This document shows, one piece after another, positions 1 to 11,460 of a stretch of DNA of 64,000 bases. Below the pieces are notes generated by a model. It saw only the letters and a list, made by a program, of their open reading frames with translations. It had not been told where the DNA came from and ran no database searches. Origin of the DNA: Mesaphorura yosii (Eukaryota > Arthropoda > Collembola > Poduromorpha > Tullbergiidae); NCBI GenBank assembly GCA_009869945.1, contig WIXG01000023.1, positions 62,001-126,000 on the forward strand, in the 5' to 3' direction. A program made the position numbers and the translations under genes. Position 1 is the stretch's first letter. Each line of letters opens with the position of its first letter.

Positions 1-1233
1 ACCTGCTGCCAAGGAATTTACCAATTAGTGCTTTTCTCATGGTTTTGGTCCACCAACTCCATTTCATCTGTCCGACTCAGTTCGTTAAATTGTTCATTCA
101 TTCGGCTGTGTACGTGAGTCATTCGGGACATGTTTCATATTCGTTTAACCATTCGTAATTTGTGTTATTTTCCGACTGTAATAAAAATGGGTAACATTCT
201 GAAGAATTTAGCACGAACTTATGAACGACTTGATAAAAAATATAATCATTAATCTCTGCAAAGCAGAAACAGTTAGTTTTCTCACACTTCACCAAAAATG
301 TACCATGCGCGGGTTCACAACACGCGTTTTATGACTTTTTTCACACCTACATGTTGCGTTTGAGTTCTCCCGTTTTTCTTTGTGGTTTGTGCTTGAGCTC
401 AATGCCTGCTCACTCGATTCCGATCTGGGCCTGGGTCGTGTGGGCATCGGGCGACAGCAACAATGAAATGAAGGCACATCCTACACGTAACACATTCATA
501 ATCTCGAAACGAGCATAAACAAAAGCGAGATAAGAACAATGTTAATCATAATTTCGAAGGAAACTGTCGAAAGCAAACTGTACACTTAGTATTGCATTGG
601 CACGAAATGAAGTTAATGACATTGAGAGAAGCTATTAAAATTAAGAGCAGTGTGAGAGCATAATTAGTATTCAAATTAGATGGCGAAAGGCGAAAGAAAG
701 ACAAATTAGAGTAACCGTTTCAGTTTATGGATGTCTGCATCAGCGATGCAATGGCGATGGCCCAACTCAATAGTTGTAAAGTATGAAAGAGAGAAGAGCG
801 GATCGGAAGCACTGCATTGCATTGTTGCGATCATAACAATAATAATGATCGTTATAACTCTGCATTACTCCGCTATTACACACCTAAACCCAAAATACGG
901 GTACTAAACGATACTTTTTGCCCGTAAACTCCCAAAACGTGTTGCCGGCAATAACCTTGTCTTGTAATAACCATCATTAGACCTCATGAAAAGTTAAAGT
1001 TATGTCTACTATCTACATCAAAATATTATCTCCAGCTCGCCCGAACTGTTCTAGTTTCCTTTCGAGAATGCTCGAATCCTAAGCCCGACTATTGAGTTCG
1101 GCGGCCATGCCAAGATACGCCATGCCAGCAACGACACGCCATGCCACTGACCTTATAAAAGCTAACTGTGCTAGCAAACGAACGCATTAGCGACGACGAG
1201 GACTTAATTACGTGCTTTTTATATGTATTTCAG
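1..1233. other. Non-coding, intron upstream of copy A exon 2
   Basis: No coding exon can be supported here. Because the first visible exon of receptor copy A starts in phase 1 behind a 3' splice site, this stretch is read as part of its first intron. By analogy with copy B, the signal-peptide exon probably lies left of the window. Short open frames on both strands have no recognisable domain. Confidence 0.5.
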
Positions 1234-4200
1234 GTGCACTTGGGGCCCAGCGATTTGAACGGCAGCCCGAATACAGTGAGGTGAATCCAGGACAAGAAGC
1301 TCGCCTCACCTGTAAAATATTTCAGAAAAAGGGACAGTGTTCGTGGCAGAAAGACAACAAGGTGAGTCTACAGCTTGGAATAATTAAAATTTAATAATTA
1401 AGTTGTAACACACTCCTAGCCTGGCCCAGAAAATGTTTACAGAATCCAGCAGCCGGTCTGATGAATGAAGCTGCTGCGCGCTTCCGAGTTGTTTAATAAA
1501 AATCCCACCACCGATGCTGCTGGGCTGTTGCGTCCGAGCCAGCATCGCCATAATTTTGAGATGCCGGGTTTATCACCCACCGACACTAACCAGCCATCGT
1601 CATACCACATGGACAGAGAAACAAGTCATAAACGTGTTTATTACAGCAACTGACTTCATTTCGAAGTTACATAACTTGTAGTATTGTGAGCAGAATTTAA
1701 AGTGCTGCGTTCCTTTCGAACGTAACGCGCAACACGCAGCGCGGCTGCGCCGCTCCATCAATAAAATCTTAATTTGTGCTCTTGTGGCCACTTTACGCGT
1801 GGAGCATTCATTCGTCTTCCACAAATTATTAATTTCGATGGCACATGTTGGTCCATAATTTTCCCGAGCCTCGTTTTTACAGAATTTGTAATTCCTGCCA
1901 GTGCCATTTCACAGCCAGATTACAAATGTCTTAATATTTGACCCGTATCTTGTACTCTCTTACAGCCCGTCGGAATTTATTTGGGTAAATATGAATGGGC
2001 TGGAAATCCGGATGTCGGCGACTGCAGTCTACGCATTCTGAATTCCGTGCTCGAGTACGACGATGGCGAATGGGAATGTCAAGTGACAGCCTCGGATTTC
2101 GCTGCTCAAGACGCACTCACTTCAAAACCTGTCAAACTTGTTGTCAGAGGTAAATGTTTTCATCTTTTACTCCGTTCGTGCGTAAAATACCCGTGTGTAG
2201 TGCGTATGCGAGTATACGTACTGCGTGCGAGCATATGACAAAAATTAATAATGATATGCAAAATCGTGTGGCTTGTGTCATGAAGTCAAGATGATTAAAC
2301 CCGTCTTCCGACCGCGTCTGGGTGTTCTCCAAAGACTTCGGGTTTGAAGTGTGTCGTGCGTTTTTGTTTGAGTCTGACATTCAAGCAGCAAGTCGGATTT
2401 GGGAATTTTTCTCGAATTCGGCGACAGAATTTCATATTTTTGTCAGACAAGACTCGATGTCGTATTCATCTCAAAACCTGACACACTCTTTACCACTATA
2501 CATATTATTAGCCGCCAGTTTTATGATTGATGCGGTTAACTTGGACTTGTAGAATTCTGGACAACGGACAAAATGCTGCATTCAATTTACTTCGACAATT
2601 ATTACTAAACATAAATAAATTCCGCTTCATGGACTGTGATGAATTTTTTGCTCTCGCTTTGCCAAATGAGCGTTGATCTCCAAATTGATTGCTGGCAGAA
2701 AGAATCAGCACATGTAATAGAAAGAGTTGGACCCAGGACCACGTTTCACCATAAGAAGTTGACAAGTAACCTTGAGAAACAAAACATCTTTAATTACATT
2801 TAACAGTGGAAAATAGGGAGAAAGGACAATGGTCCTCAAATGCGAATTAGCGAGTTCGTATACATAATCTCAAGATGAATTCCACGGTGAGATATGAAGC
2901 GGCTTACTGTTCTTTAAATGAGAAAGTATTTGAAGCCATGTGCAGTTCTGGTAAACATGGCATTTCTTGGTCTAACAAGGTGTCTCTCATTAGTTGATCG
3001 TTTAGTAACCTTGGGATTGGAACTGGGATTGGTATTGGTGGCACTCTGAATTGGCTCATAGCTGCCAAGTGGAGCGACGATGTCGTAACTGAAGCTCGGC
3101 GATGGTTTCTCGTAATTGTATCCAAATTTCGGATTCAGGCGAACTTCGTACGGCATGCTTGGTGCTCCGTACAAACCAGGAGGTGGTTTGGGTGTTGTCT
3201 GTCCACCGGGTAGAACTTCGCCTTCATTTTCATCAGGGCAAGGCGGGCCTCCTAGAGAAACGATAGAGTATAACGTGCATGACTTTCAAGATTGTCAAAT
3301 AAACTAGCAAACTCAGAACCTTTGACGCCTGGAACACAAGGTGGCTTGGGTGTTTGTCCTCCTGGTAGAATTACTTCTTCCATCTCGTCTGGACCCTTCG
3401 GGCACTCCGGGCCTCCTGACGATTAAAGAATTCGGCTGTTTGAATCCATATAAGAAATGGCGAATAGACAAGACCACCCACCTTTGACGCCTGGAACACA
3501 AGGAGGTTTCGGTGTTTGCCCTCCTGGAAGAATTACTTCTTCCATCTCGTCTGGGCCCTTCGGGCATTCTGGTCCTCCTGGCAATGAAAGAAATCAGACA
3601 TTGGACTTTTTGACTTAATCAGTCATCAGTGTCAATGCCACCTTTGACACCGGGGACGCAAGGTTTCGGCGTCTGCCCTCCGGGTAGTATAACTTCTTCA
3701 TGTTCGTCAGGACCTTTTGGAGGCGGGCAATCTGTGCCGGTGTCGGGCTTATCATAGGATCCTTTTCCACCTCCTGACAAATAATAGAGTAAGGGTCACC
3801 AAAGTACAGAAATCAGAAGCTCAACAATTGCTGCGATTGCAATTGCTCACCTTTGGTGTCTATAATGCAATTTGGCTTTGGTGTGTGTCCACCGGGCTGA
3901 ATATTCTCCTCATCTTCGCCTGGCCTCTTGGTCGTTGCGGGTGGAGTTGCTGGCTCGTATGTAACATTAGCCCGATATCCGTTCTTCCAATCCGCCGTGT
4001 AACTGACAATTTGCCATCTACCATCAGGCATGAGGGTACGATACTCGCCTTTCACAACCTCGCCATCTGATTCCTCTTTTCTTGAGAATTCGGTTCCATT
4101 CTTGTCGTTGACGTTGTACTCAAAGGAAAATGGGTCACCGGGCTTGTGCTCCTCCTCTGGCTGGTCGGGCTTTCGTCCACCAGCGTCAATTTTTTCTTCG

Positions 4201-7200
4201 TCTTCGACTTCCTTGTTTCCACCACCTTGAGGACCTGGCTGCTTCTCTTGCTCTAGATCTTGCTGAGGTTTCTGGTCAAATTGGCCATGATCAATCAAAT
4301 CCTGGTGCTCTTGTGTAGGAGGTTTTGGTTGCTCGTACTGCTGCTGCTGTTGGTTCTGCAACTGTTCAACGTTCAGATTCGCTTGTCTTTTGTACACTGG
4401 TCTCTTGTACGCAGCTCCCGATACGAGACAGATTCCTACTGCAAGAATCACAAAAACTCTGAAAACTAAACAATTCGCAGGATTGCCCATCTTGGCGGCT
4501 TCGGAACAGAACACGTCTGCTAACTCTGAGATCGGGATAATTACTGAAAAGACATTCATGTGAGCCCTCAGCTTTAAATTGTTCGTAATCGGCACAGACG
4601 GGCATTATCAAAAGGTAGGATTTGTCGATTGGGAAACGTCGCCTTTGAATTCGACGTCTGTCTGTCCTCCGAATAATGATGCATCTTAATGACTATGATT
4701 CAACTGAAACTGCAAGTGGCTAAATAGAAAGGTTCATAAAACGCAAATTTTTCGCGTCTGTTGACTTGACTTGATGACCATGACACACCGACGTTGAGCA
4801 CGGGATCGATGGGATGAAGTCAGACCGTGTGGTAAGACAAGGTTTAAGAATTGCATAAGCGACAATAAAAATTTTACGACTGAATCGTAGTTATCTTCAG
4901 ATGTCTTCGATGAGGCATCGCATGAGCAACAGATTCGTGACTCAATTATTCAGGCTCAATGTTCGGTCAGGGCGAACGCTGAATTGTGATGCATTTATTC
5001 CAAAATTAATTGTTTTCCTTGGCCGCAAAGGTGTGCATCTTGTTTCATTCTTAATTCAGACGTGGAGATTTTGAACCTGCAAAATCTGTGTCAAACTTAT
5101 CAAGTTTCGGATTGAGTCCAGAAGACCGGGAACCAACATGTAGGTTTTTATGCGACACAAAGATTACGCGCCTAGTACTATGAAAACGGCCATCTACCAC
5201 TAGGGAAGATTTTGCAGGGAGGCATGGCATCGGCTTTGAAAATACTCGAATTAGGCCACATTTGCATGCAAATTGAAGCAAGACGGAAAAGCCGAAGCAA
5301 GATTTCGAAGCACAGATGTTTGCTGGGCGAAGGTTCAGAAATTTTATTACTTTAATATAGTTTCTGCGTCAATTCCATCGATTCCAGGTTGCAATACTGA
5401 TCCCTGGTTGTGAGTAGATTGCAAATATTCCTAATTACATTATGCATGAGTTACCTTTTAGACTTCAGCTTTCTAGCTAATGCTCGGATTCGTACAGCTA
5501 GCTAAACACTTTATAGCTCTTCCATAAAACCGGGTAACTATTGTGCTGTCTTTTCAAGCAGGCTTTCTGAATCAGCATCAGACGACTCTTTAAAAGACTG
5601 GTCACTGGTCTTTTGGTATCACATGTTCGTCGTGTTCAGAATGTTCAATTCCAGATTCTGATTCTCCATCTGGACTGGATCCTAACATACCATTACTTTT
5701 CTTCTGCTTTTCAGTTGCACCGGATGCCCCTCAAATTGCACTTAATGGAACAGGAATTCCAGTTGGAAAAAATTTGACGACACAAAGTGGCGTAAGAACG
5801 TCCGTGCGATGCACCAGTCGAAATGGGAATCCAGCGCCGCTGCTAAAGTGGTTTGTTGGTGAGTATTTCAATCAAGAGAACATTCGGGTAATTCGGAGCA
5901 TCTGTGGAAGTAACATTGAAATAAAGAGACATGCTTCTATTTCAGGAAACGATGAAGTGACGACTGTATCCAGCCAAGTTAACAAGACCGAAGAAAACAA
6001 TCCAAAGAAGTGGTACGCAGTCTCAACACTCGAGTACACATTTCACAAAGGTCACAATGGCAAGACTCTCCGATGCGTCGCCGTGCATGAAGCGTACCCG
6101 ACAAGATCTCGGGAAACGCAAGTTGTGATGGATGTGCAGTGTAAGTCAAAATTTTATTTACACATACAGGTCATAGTTTCATACATTAGCTATGAGTGGA
6201 TCGGTGAAGACTTAATTAGAGTTCCAACCTTTTATGGATGGGGAGAGTAGCTTTTTGTCTTAACCAATTTAAATTACACAAATAATCACGAATTACGTGA
6301 ACAAATATTTAATAGCTTCAAGTGTCCGAAAAAGTGCATTATTGGCGCTCGTGTGCTATAATCTTTAAACATTTAAGCTTGTAGGGCTTGAATTTACTAT
6401 ATAACGTTTAATTCGATGAGTGCATAATTTGTGAGCGTTAAGTCTCCAAATATGGCCCAGTCCACTCAGATCATCAGCGTCAATGCACACTTTACGTAGC
6501 GAGATTGACTTCTCCAACTTCGAATTCACTTCACGTGACATTTCAAGTGATATTGCGTATAAGGCAAATAAATGTAACGTACAATTGGCGCATGAACTAT
6601 GAGATTATCTCTACTGGCAAGTGCATTTCTTCCGAGTCGTCACAAGGAATCGCTAAGTTCAATTCGATTCTGGCAGAAATACCGAATTTGCAAAAAGTTG
6701 CAGCTGGAAAATGAAGTGACAAGTATTTGCAATTTGTGCAGAGTGAGAGAGTACGCATTTAAAGAACAAGGTGCAAGTGCGAGTGGTTTTCGTTGTTGTG
6801 CTTTAGAAGAAGCTACAGATGCCTGCTTCGGTTTAACACTTTAATGGTTATAGTTTTTTGGGTGTGGAGTTGTGCGGAGATAAAACAATTCTGTCTAGGT
6901 CTTAGAAATGTCACATATAAGAAAAAAAAGAGATGAGATGCAACTTGATTCCATTCCATTCCACAGTTATGGTTTATTCCGTGCCTCAGAGCATATAGAA
7001 TCTGAACAGGTTCTCCTTCGTCACCGTAAAGTCTCAGGTCATCGGATTCCATGCAAATTTCACAATGGCTATATTCACAAATCATGTTTATAGATTCCCC
7101 ACAAGTGAAGCTGTTGGGACTTCCGGAAGGTGACTTGGAAGAAAATAAGAGCAAACTCACCCTGAGGTGCATTGCAGACGCGAATCCACCGGCCCAGATT

Positions 7201-10200
7201 ATTTGGAAGAAGACTGGAGGTTCTCAGGTGTTTGGTTACCAGGTACGAACTTTAATGGCGGCATCTTTCTGCAAAAGGAAGAGCAGTGGAATGGTTTAGT
7301 ATTTAACTTTTTAACTGTTACAGGAGGCAATTGAATTTCGTCCCGTAGTTAGAAAGCATTCTGGTGCGTACACATGCGAAGCCAAAAACTTCCTCGGTGT
7401 CACGACGTCTCCCTCCGTCGAAGTAGACGTCAAGTGTGAGTTTTGTCTTTATTTAGAATTTTTAAACGCCAAGTGCCTGAAAATTTTGAAGATTAGTTAA
7501 AATACGCTGTCAATTGCTAAACCAGATCCACCAAAAGTCATTCGCGTTGGTCCGGAACGCATGGTGATGGCTTCACTCTACAACCGTACTCTACTTCAGT
7601 GCCAGGCCGAGGGAAATCCACAGCCATCATATCAATGGCTGCAGCAAATGACACTAGCAGCTGAGCCAACATTCGTGCGTGGGGCGGATCACATGCTTGT
7701 CATACAAAATGTCACATACGATTTCCAGGGAAAGTACATATGCAAAGCATCAAATACCATTTCTGGAACGGAACGTCAAGCGCAGAGTGATTCCATTGAA
7801 CTTCATGTTAATGGTACGTTGAAATTTTAGAGCAGTCAAGTATTTTGTTATGCATGACTTCGACTTCAGCTCTCCATTTCTCGGAATACTTGAATTGAAA
7901 GGGGGCAGATTAAAAGCTCGTGTCGTGATCGTTCCATATTCGAATATTCAAACTGAAGAAGCGAATCACTTCGCCTGGTATTACATTTCAAGTGCCCAAA
8001 GACAAAAGACACATGCACGCGGCGACAAGGGCGAATATGGGTCACATAACAATTGCGAATTGCGTAGCGAATTAGAATTCTGCAAGGTCGATAAAAGAAA
8101 GGCAAATTCATGGATCAATTCTCTTGGTTTCAATTTTCAGAGGAGACATAGCATAAATACAAAGTGCTTGTATTAGCAGTTGGAAGCATAAAAATAAAAG
8201 TTAATCGTGCTGTGCTTCTTGTTCGATAGACTCGTCTCCTTTTACAACATTCAATTATTTGAAAAATATTTGATAAGTGCCTCATACACAACTTCTTCAC
8301 TTGACTTCTTTTCAACTCTTTCTGCAAAATCATTCCCTATTGTTGTGTCCTCGTGTTCTGCACTGCACATCTTTTAGCCGACCGACCCAAGCCAAGGCGA
8401 AGGCGTTAAGCCGAAGTCGAAGCCTATTGAAATGATATCCACTTTGCAGTAATCTTTTATTCGTGTATGTGAGACACGTAATCACTTTAGCATTGCCGGA
8501 TTTCATTGCATTGCGTATTTATGGCGTGGCATGGCATTTTAGTAAAGAAATCCAATAATCATTTAAAGATGAGTGCTAATGAAAAATGAAAGCGTGGTAG
8601 AAAATGGAAATATGAAGTGTGCTTTTGTTAAGAGTAAAATTAGTCCACGGTTGTCTAGTTGTCTTGGCCAAGCATGGCAATGCCACTAAGACGCAGTCCG
8701 CGAGATTACGCTCGAGAATTCGCCAATGCCGCTCAATTTCCTTCGGAACAATGGAAGAGTAAAGAGGAATATGATATTGTGAAACTTTATAGGATTAAAT
8801 TTTTGTTATATTGAATTTAAACGGTTATTTGGGTGAGTCGGAGTGAAAAAAAAAGCAAACCTGAACTCCCTTCGTCTATTGTCACTGAGCAATGAAGTGA
8901 CAGTCTTGGGAAATTTGTTAAACACTTGCGATCTCGACTTGCTAAAACTTACTTCTAGAAAGTATTGACCCAAATTCCGCAATCTTCTCCGCTGAATGCC
9001 AACACGTAATGCGAGTGGGATGCGAACTCGAATGCAAAATTCAACTTTTATTGTTATTTCTCCTACAGGAGCACCACAAATACTTCACCATTCAATTCAG
9101 CCAGAGATCGAAGTCGAACGAGGAAGCGAGGCCAAGCTGACGATGATTTTCTGTGCGAATCCCGGCCCAAGCAAAGTGATTTGGGACTGGGGTTCACTGC
9201 AGCTGGAGGCAGGGTATGAAATGGGACGCTTCAGTGCGGAAACTATCACAAAGGTATGCGAATGTGGGTTTGTGATTCAGCGACCGGATTATTGAATGAA
9301 TATTTTCGAACCCGCATTCCAAATTAATAATTGCAGACCACGCGAGATAATTGCTACGAAGCGAGGCTAATTATTGCAAGCGCTGATAGCTCAGACACGC
9401 GTCACTACTACTTGAAAGTAGAGAATAGCCGAGGGTCGGACAAGCATTCTGTGAGTCTGCAAGTGAGAGGTAAGTCTCAATTCGATGTTCCCAACCCGTA
9501 CACGTTGATACCTCTTGCATATTCCGTTTTCGCAAAAACTGTTGCAGGTTATGACTTTGTATTTGCAGATCCAGTCTCCATGTCCATCGTAATCAGCGTG
9601 ATCGTAGGATGTTTAGTATTACTAGTCACTGTGGTGTTAGTTATTCTCTACGCGTTCAAAGCCGAAAAGTGGTGCTTCTCTCGTAAGTGAATTCTCTTTT
9701 TCTATCGATTACATTTCGATTTACGTGTGAGACTTGCTTGCATGGAATCCGAACTAACAAATTAATTTTCACTCGTTTGTGTGTTCTTTTCTCAAAATAG
9801 AACATGGCGAGTTTAAGCCAACCGATTTAGAAAGGTAAGTTTTGGCGTGCAATTAGAGCTTTCAGCCTCTGAGCATTTTTCTAACATCACTTTGCATTGC
9901 TAGCGAGAAAAGTGACGTGAGCGGCAGCACAAAGGTCACAGTTGGCGATGGACAGCACATTAATCAAAGTAATGGCAAAACTAATTCAATATCAATTCCA
10001 CAAAATGAATTGCACTTCGGACATCATCGTACACGAATGAAATCATCGGGAAGGACGCTAGACTCTGCAAATATACCGTCAGATTTTCACGCTATGAAGG
10101 TACATTTATTTTTCTGCGATGCGACATTAAAGTGCAAAAATACTCTAATGGAATATGTAACTAATTTCTAATGGATTAATGGTTCCTGCCAATTTCTATT

Positions 10201-10888
10201 TCTTGCTGCTAACTTGACTCATGACGCATAGTCTTCGTTAAGGATCTCTCCGCCAATGCCATTGCCACCGCATCAGTATTACTGTCGCAATCCACCAATT
10301 ATCGTCTAGAAAATCGATCTCATGTATGATAAATCACTTGCTGGTCGTTATGCGCGAATCTGTATGAATACCTGTTATGCTGCCTTTGTTGCATGATTTT
10401 ATTCTTTTCAATTGGCAGTGTGTAGCGTAGAGGTGATTGCTTTCGTTTCTTGAGGGTGTAGTTTCAGGGCACGCTGAGACAGGTTTCCAGTATTCAAATT
10501 ATAAGCCTACGTTCACTTTATTCTTTTTTTTTAGCAACAGCAAAACCAGCAGCCTAACTTTCGGGCCCGTGCATATCCAGCGATTATTGACGCTACCAAG
10601 AAGGATATAAACTATTCCGATCTGCAGCTTCCTCGATCTAGTAACAATGGTTCCATGAAGAAGAGCAACAAGAATCACCAGTGCCGCAACTCTACCCAAC
10701 AGCAGCAGAACCAGCACCAGGATCATTCGCAGGCGCAGCCACAGCATCAGTCCGCGCTGACAAAACAGCAGTTACATCAGCTAAACTCAGCAATTCCAGT
10801 CCTTCAAACTCCCAATCGAAGGACGTCGAATGGCCAGGCAGGTGCTTCAGTCACAGAACTTCATTTCACCCTTAAAGATGAAGTTTAA
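1234..10888 (+). CDS. Five-Ig transmembrane adhesion receptor, copy A (5' partial)
   Basis: Cell-surface adhesion receptor of the Kirre/nephrin-like Ig superfamily, possibly neuromusculin-like (inference from remembered family features). Exons read from splice sites and frame: 1234-1361, 1966-2149, 5715-5858, 5946-6140, 7094-7242, 7324-7435, 7526-7813, 9069-9253, 9337-9469, 9569-9682 (or from 9548), 9801-9834, 9904-10099, 10535-10888. They join without a stop and give 737 residues plus a partial first codon. Domain order: Ig1 with four cysteines (LTCK, QCSW, DCSL, WECQ), C2-like Ig2, Ig3, Ig4, Ig5, then a membrane span (SIVISVIVGCLVLLVTVVLV) followed by KAEKWCFS. The tail carries FKPTDLE, SEKSDVSGSTK and [19 protein letters not shown], a Gln-rich stretch, and ends KDEV. 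The signal-peptide exon is not in the window. The intron 2150-5714 contains a cuticle gene on the other strand. Exon boundaries are firm; the family name is less so. Confidence 0.9.
1362..1965 (+). other. Intron of copy A splitting Ig1
   Basis: A phase-0 intron between the two halves of Ig1, opening AAG|GTGAGT and closing TTACAG|CCC. Nothing else recognisable is inside. Copies B and C have an intron at the same codon; in B it has grown to hold another gene. Confidence 0.8.
2789..2794 (-). terminator. Possible poly(A) signal of the cuticle gene
   Basis: ATTAAA on the minus strand about 120 nt beyond the stop codon of the cuticle gene. It is a common variant signal, and no AATAAA lies closer. 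The call rests on position only. Confidence 0.35.
2914..4490 (-). CDS. Secreted RR-type cuticle protein with tandem Pro/Gly/Cys exons
   Basis: Structural protein of the chitinous cuticle. Exons on the minus strand: 4490-3851, 3773-3642, 3577-3482, 3415-3320, 3251-2914, all joined in phase 1, giving 433 residues. The start ATG (4490-4488) opens a signal peptide (CLVFRVFVILAVGICLVSG), then a Gln-rich and acidic linker, then the RR chitin-binding domain at about residues 135-185 (FSFEYNVNDKNG, GEYRTLMPDGRWQIVSYTAD, GYRANVTYE). Next come five copies of a unit around PGGQTPKPPCVPGVKG; the two 96-nt exons encode identical peptides. The last exon adds a Tyr/Pro/Asn-rich end. The gene lies in an intron of receptor copy A on the opposite strand. 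A good 3' splice site (TCTTTTCAG) just upstream of the ATG suggests a separate 5' UTR exon. RR-2-like is my best subtype guess; the C-terminal repeats are unlike a simple RR protein. Confidence 0.9.
4491..5714. other. Non-coding: cuticle gene upstream region and rest of copy A intron
   Basis: Between the cuticle gene start and the Ig2 exon of copy A. It should hold the cuticle promoter and perhaps its 5' UTR exon, but I see no convincing TATA box or initiator. It ends in a clear acceptor for copy A (TGCTTTTCAG|TTGCACC). Confidence 0.4.
6141..7093 (+). other. Intron of copy A between Ig2 and Ig3
   Basis: Phase-1 intron, opening T|GTAAGT and closing TTTATAG|ATTCC. No other gene is recognisable in it. 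Confidence 0.75.
7814..9068 (+). other. Intron of copy A between Ig4 and Ig5
   Basis: Phase-1 intron of about 1.25 kb (G|GTACGT to CTCCTACAG|GAGCA). The same intron is only 81-83 nt in copies B and C, so it has grown here or shrunk there. I see no coding sequence or repeat structure that explains the difference. Confidence 0.75.
9531..9568 (+). promoter_or_regulatory. Tandem 3' splice sites before the membrane-span exon, copy A
   Basis: GCAAAAACTGTTGCAGG leads into a first acceptor (exon from 9548). A second acceptor lies 21 nt on (TTTGCAG, exon from 9569). Both keep phase 1. Use of the first adds seven residues (YDFVFAD-like) between Ig5 and the membrane span. The same arrangement is present in copies B and C. 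Confidence 0.7.
10232..10309 (+). CDS. Alternative last exon of copy A (short tail)
   Basis: Follows an acceptor (ACGCATAG|TCTTCG) in the intron between the last two main exons. Joined in phase 0 to the exon ending at 10099 it adds 25 residues, starting SSLRISPPMPLPPH and ending NPPIIV, then TAG. Copy B has an exon of exactly the same length, with a similar start ([11 protein letters not shown]) and an end in IIL, at the same place. The conserved length, frame and proline block argue for a real exon. It replaces the tail with the INYSDL motif. It could be a terminal exon or a stop-containing cassette; no clear poly(A) signal follows. Confidence 0.65.
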   Translation, partial: SSLRISPPMPLPPHQYYCRNPPIIV

Positions 10889-11460
10889 CCAGCTTTGTGA
10901 GCCGACCGTCCCCAACCGTCGGCTGAATGCGACCCAGAACCTGTGCCTGGTGCTATTCAACCCGTGACAATCGTGAGGGGCTACCACAATTGAAACTCTT
11001 GACTCTACTTTGCCGTGACAGTGTGAGAACTCTGAAAGAAGAATTCAAGAAAGTGAAAGCACAAACGCTGAGAAGAGATTTTAATAGTTTCTAGTCTTGT
11101 ACGCAGTTTTATGACACGTGAAATTTTACGCAGAGGATTTTTGTACGTGAACCATTTTTCGTATACCGCGCATGACACCGATTTTAGTATTTACTATTTT
11201 ACTTGACAATTATCACTCATGACCGTATTATATGTTGTTTCAGATCCTTTTTATGATGTGTAGTGCAGGTTTATACCTTAGAATGTAAATATTTATGTGG
11301 ACATACTTTTATTGTGTTTACCGAAATACTGTAGCTTGTGAATCTCATGTCGCGTTCCCTGTCGTCATATTTTTAATGTAGAAATCTTGTCAACAATGAA
11401 TGAACAGAATGAACGTGTAAAACTTACGCGTGAATAAAACTCTTTTGTACTGGCTATTTT
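10889..11460 (+). other. 3' UTR of copy A
   Basis: From the TAA stop to just beyond an AATAAA poly(A) signal. Moderately AT-rich with no further open frame of interest. Confidence 0.6.
11433..11438 (+). terminator. Poly(A) signal of copy A
   Basis: AATAAA followed by a T-rich and GT-rich stretch (CTCTTTTGTACTGGC), about 545 nt beyond the stop codon of the main isoform. Confidence 0.65.
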
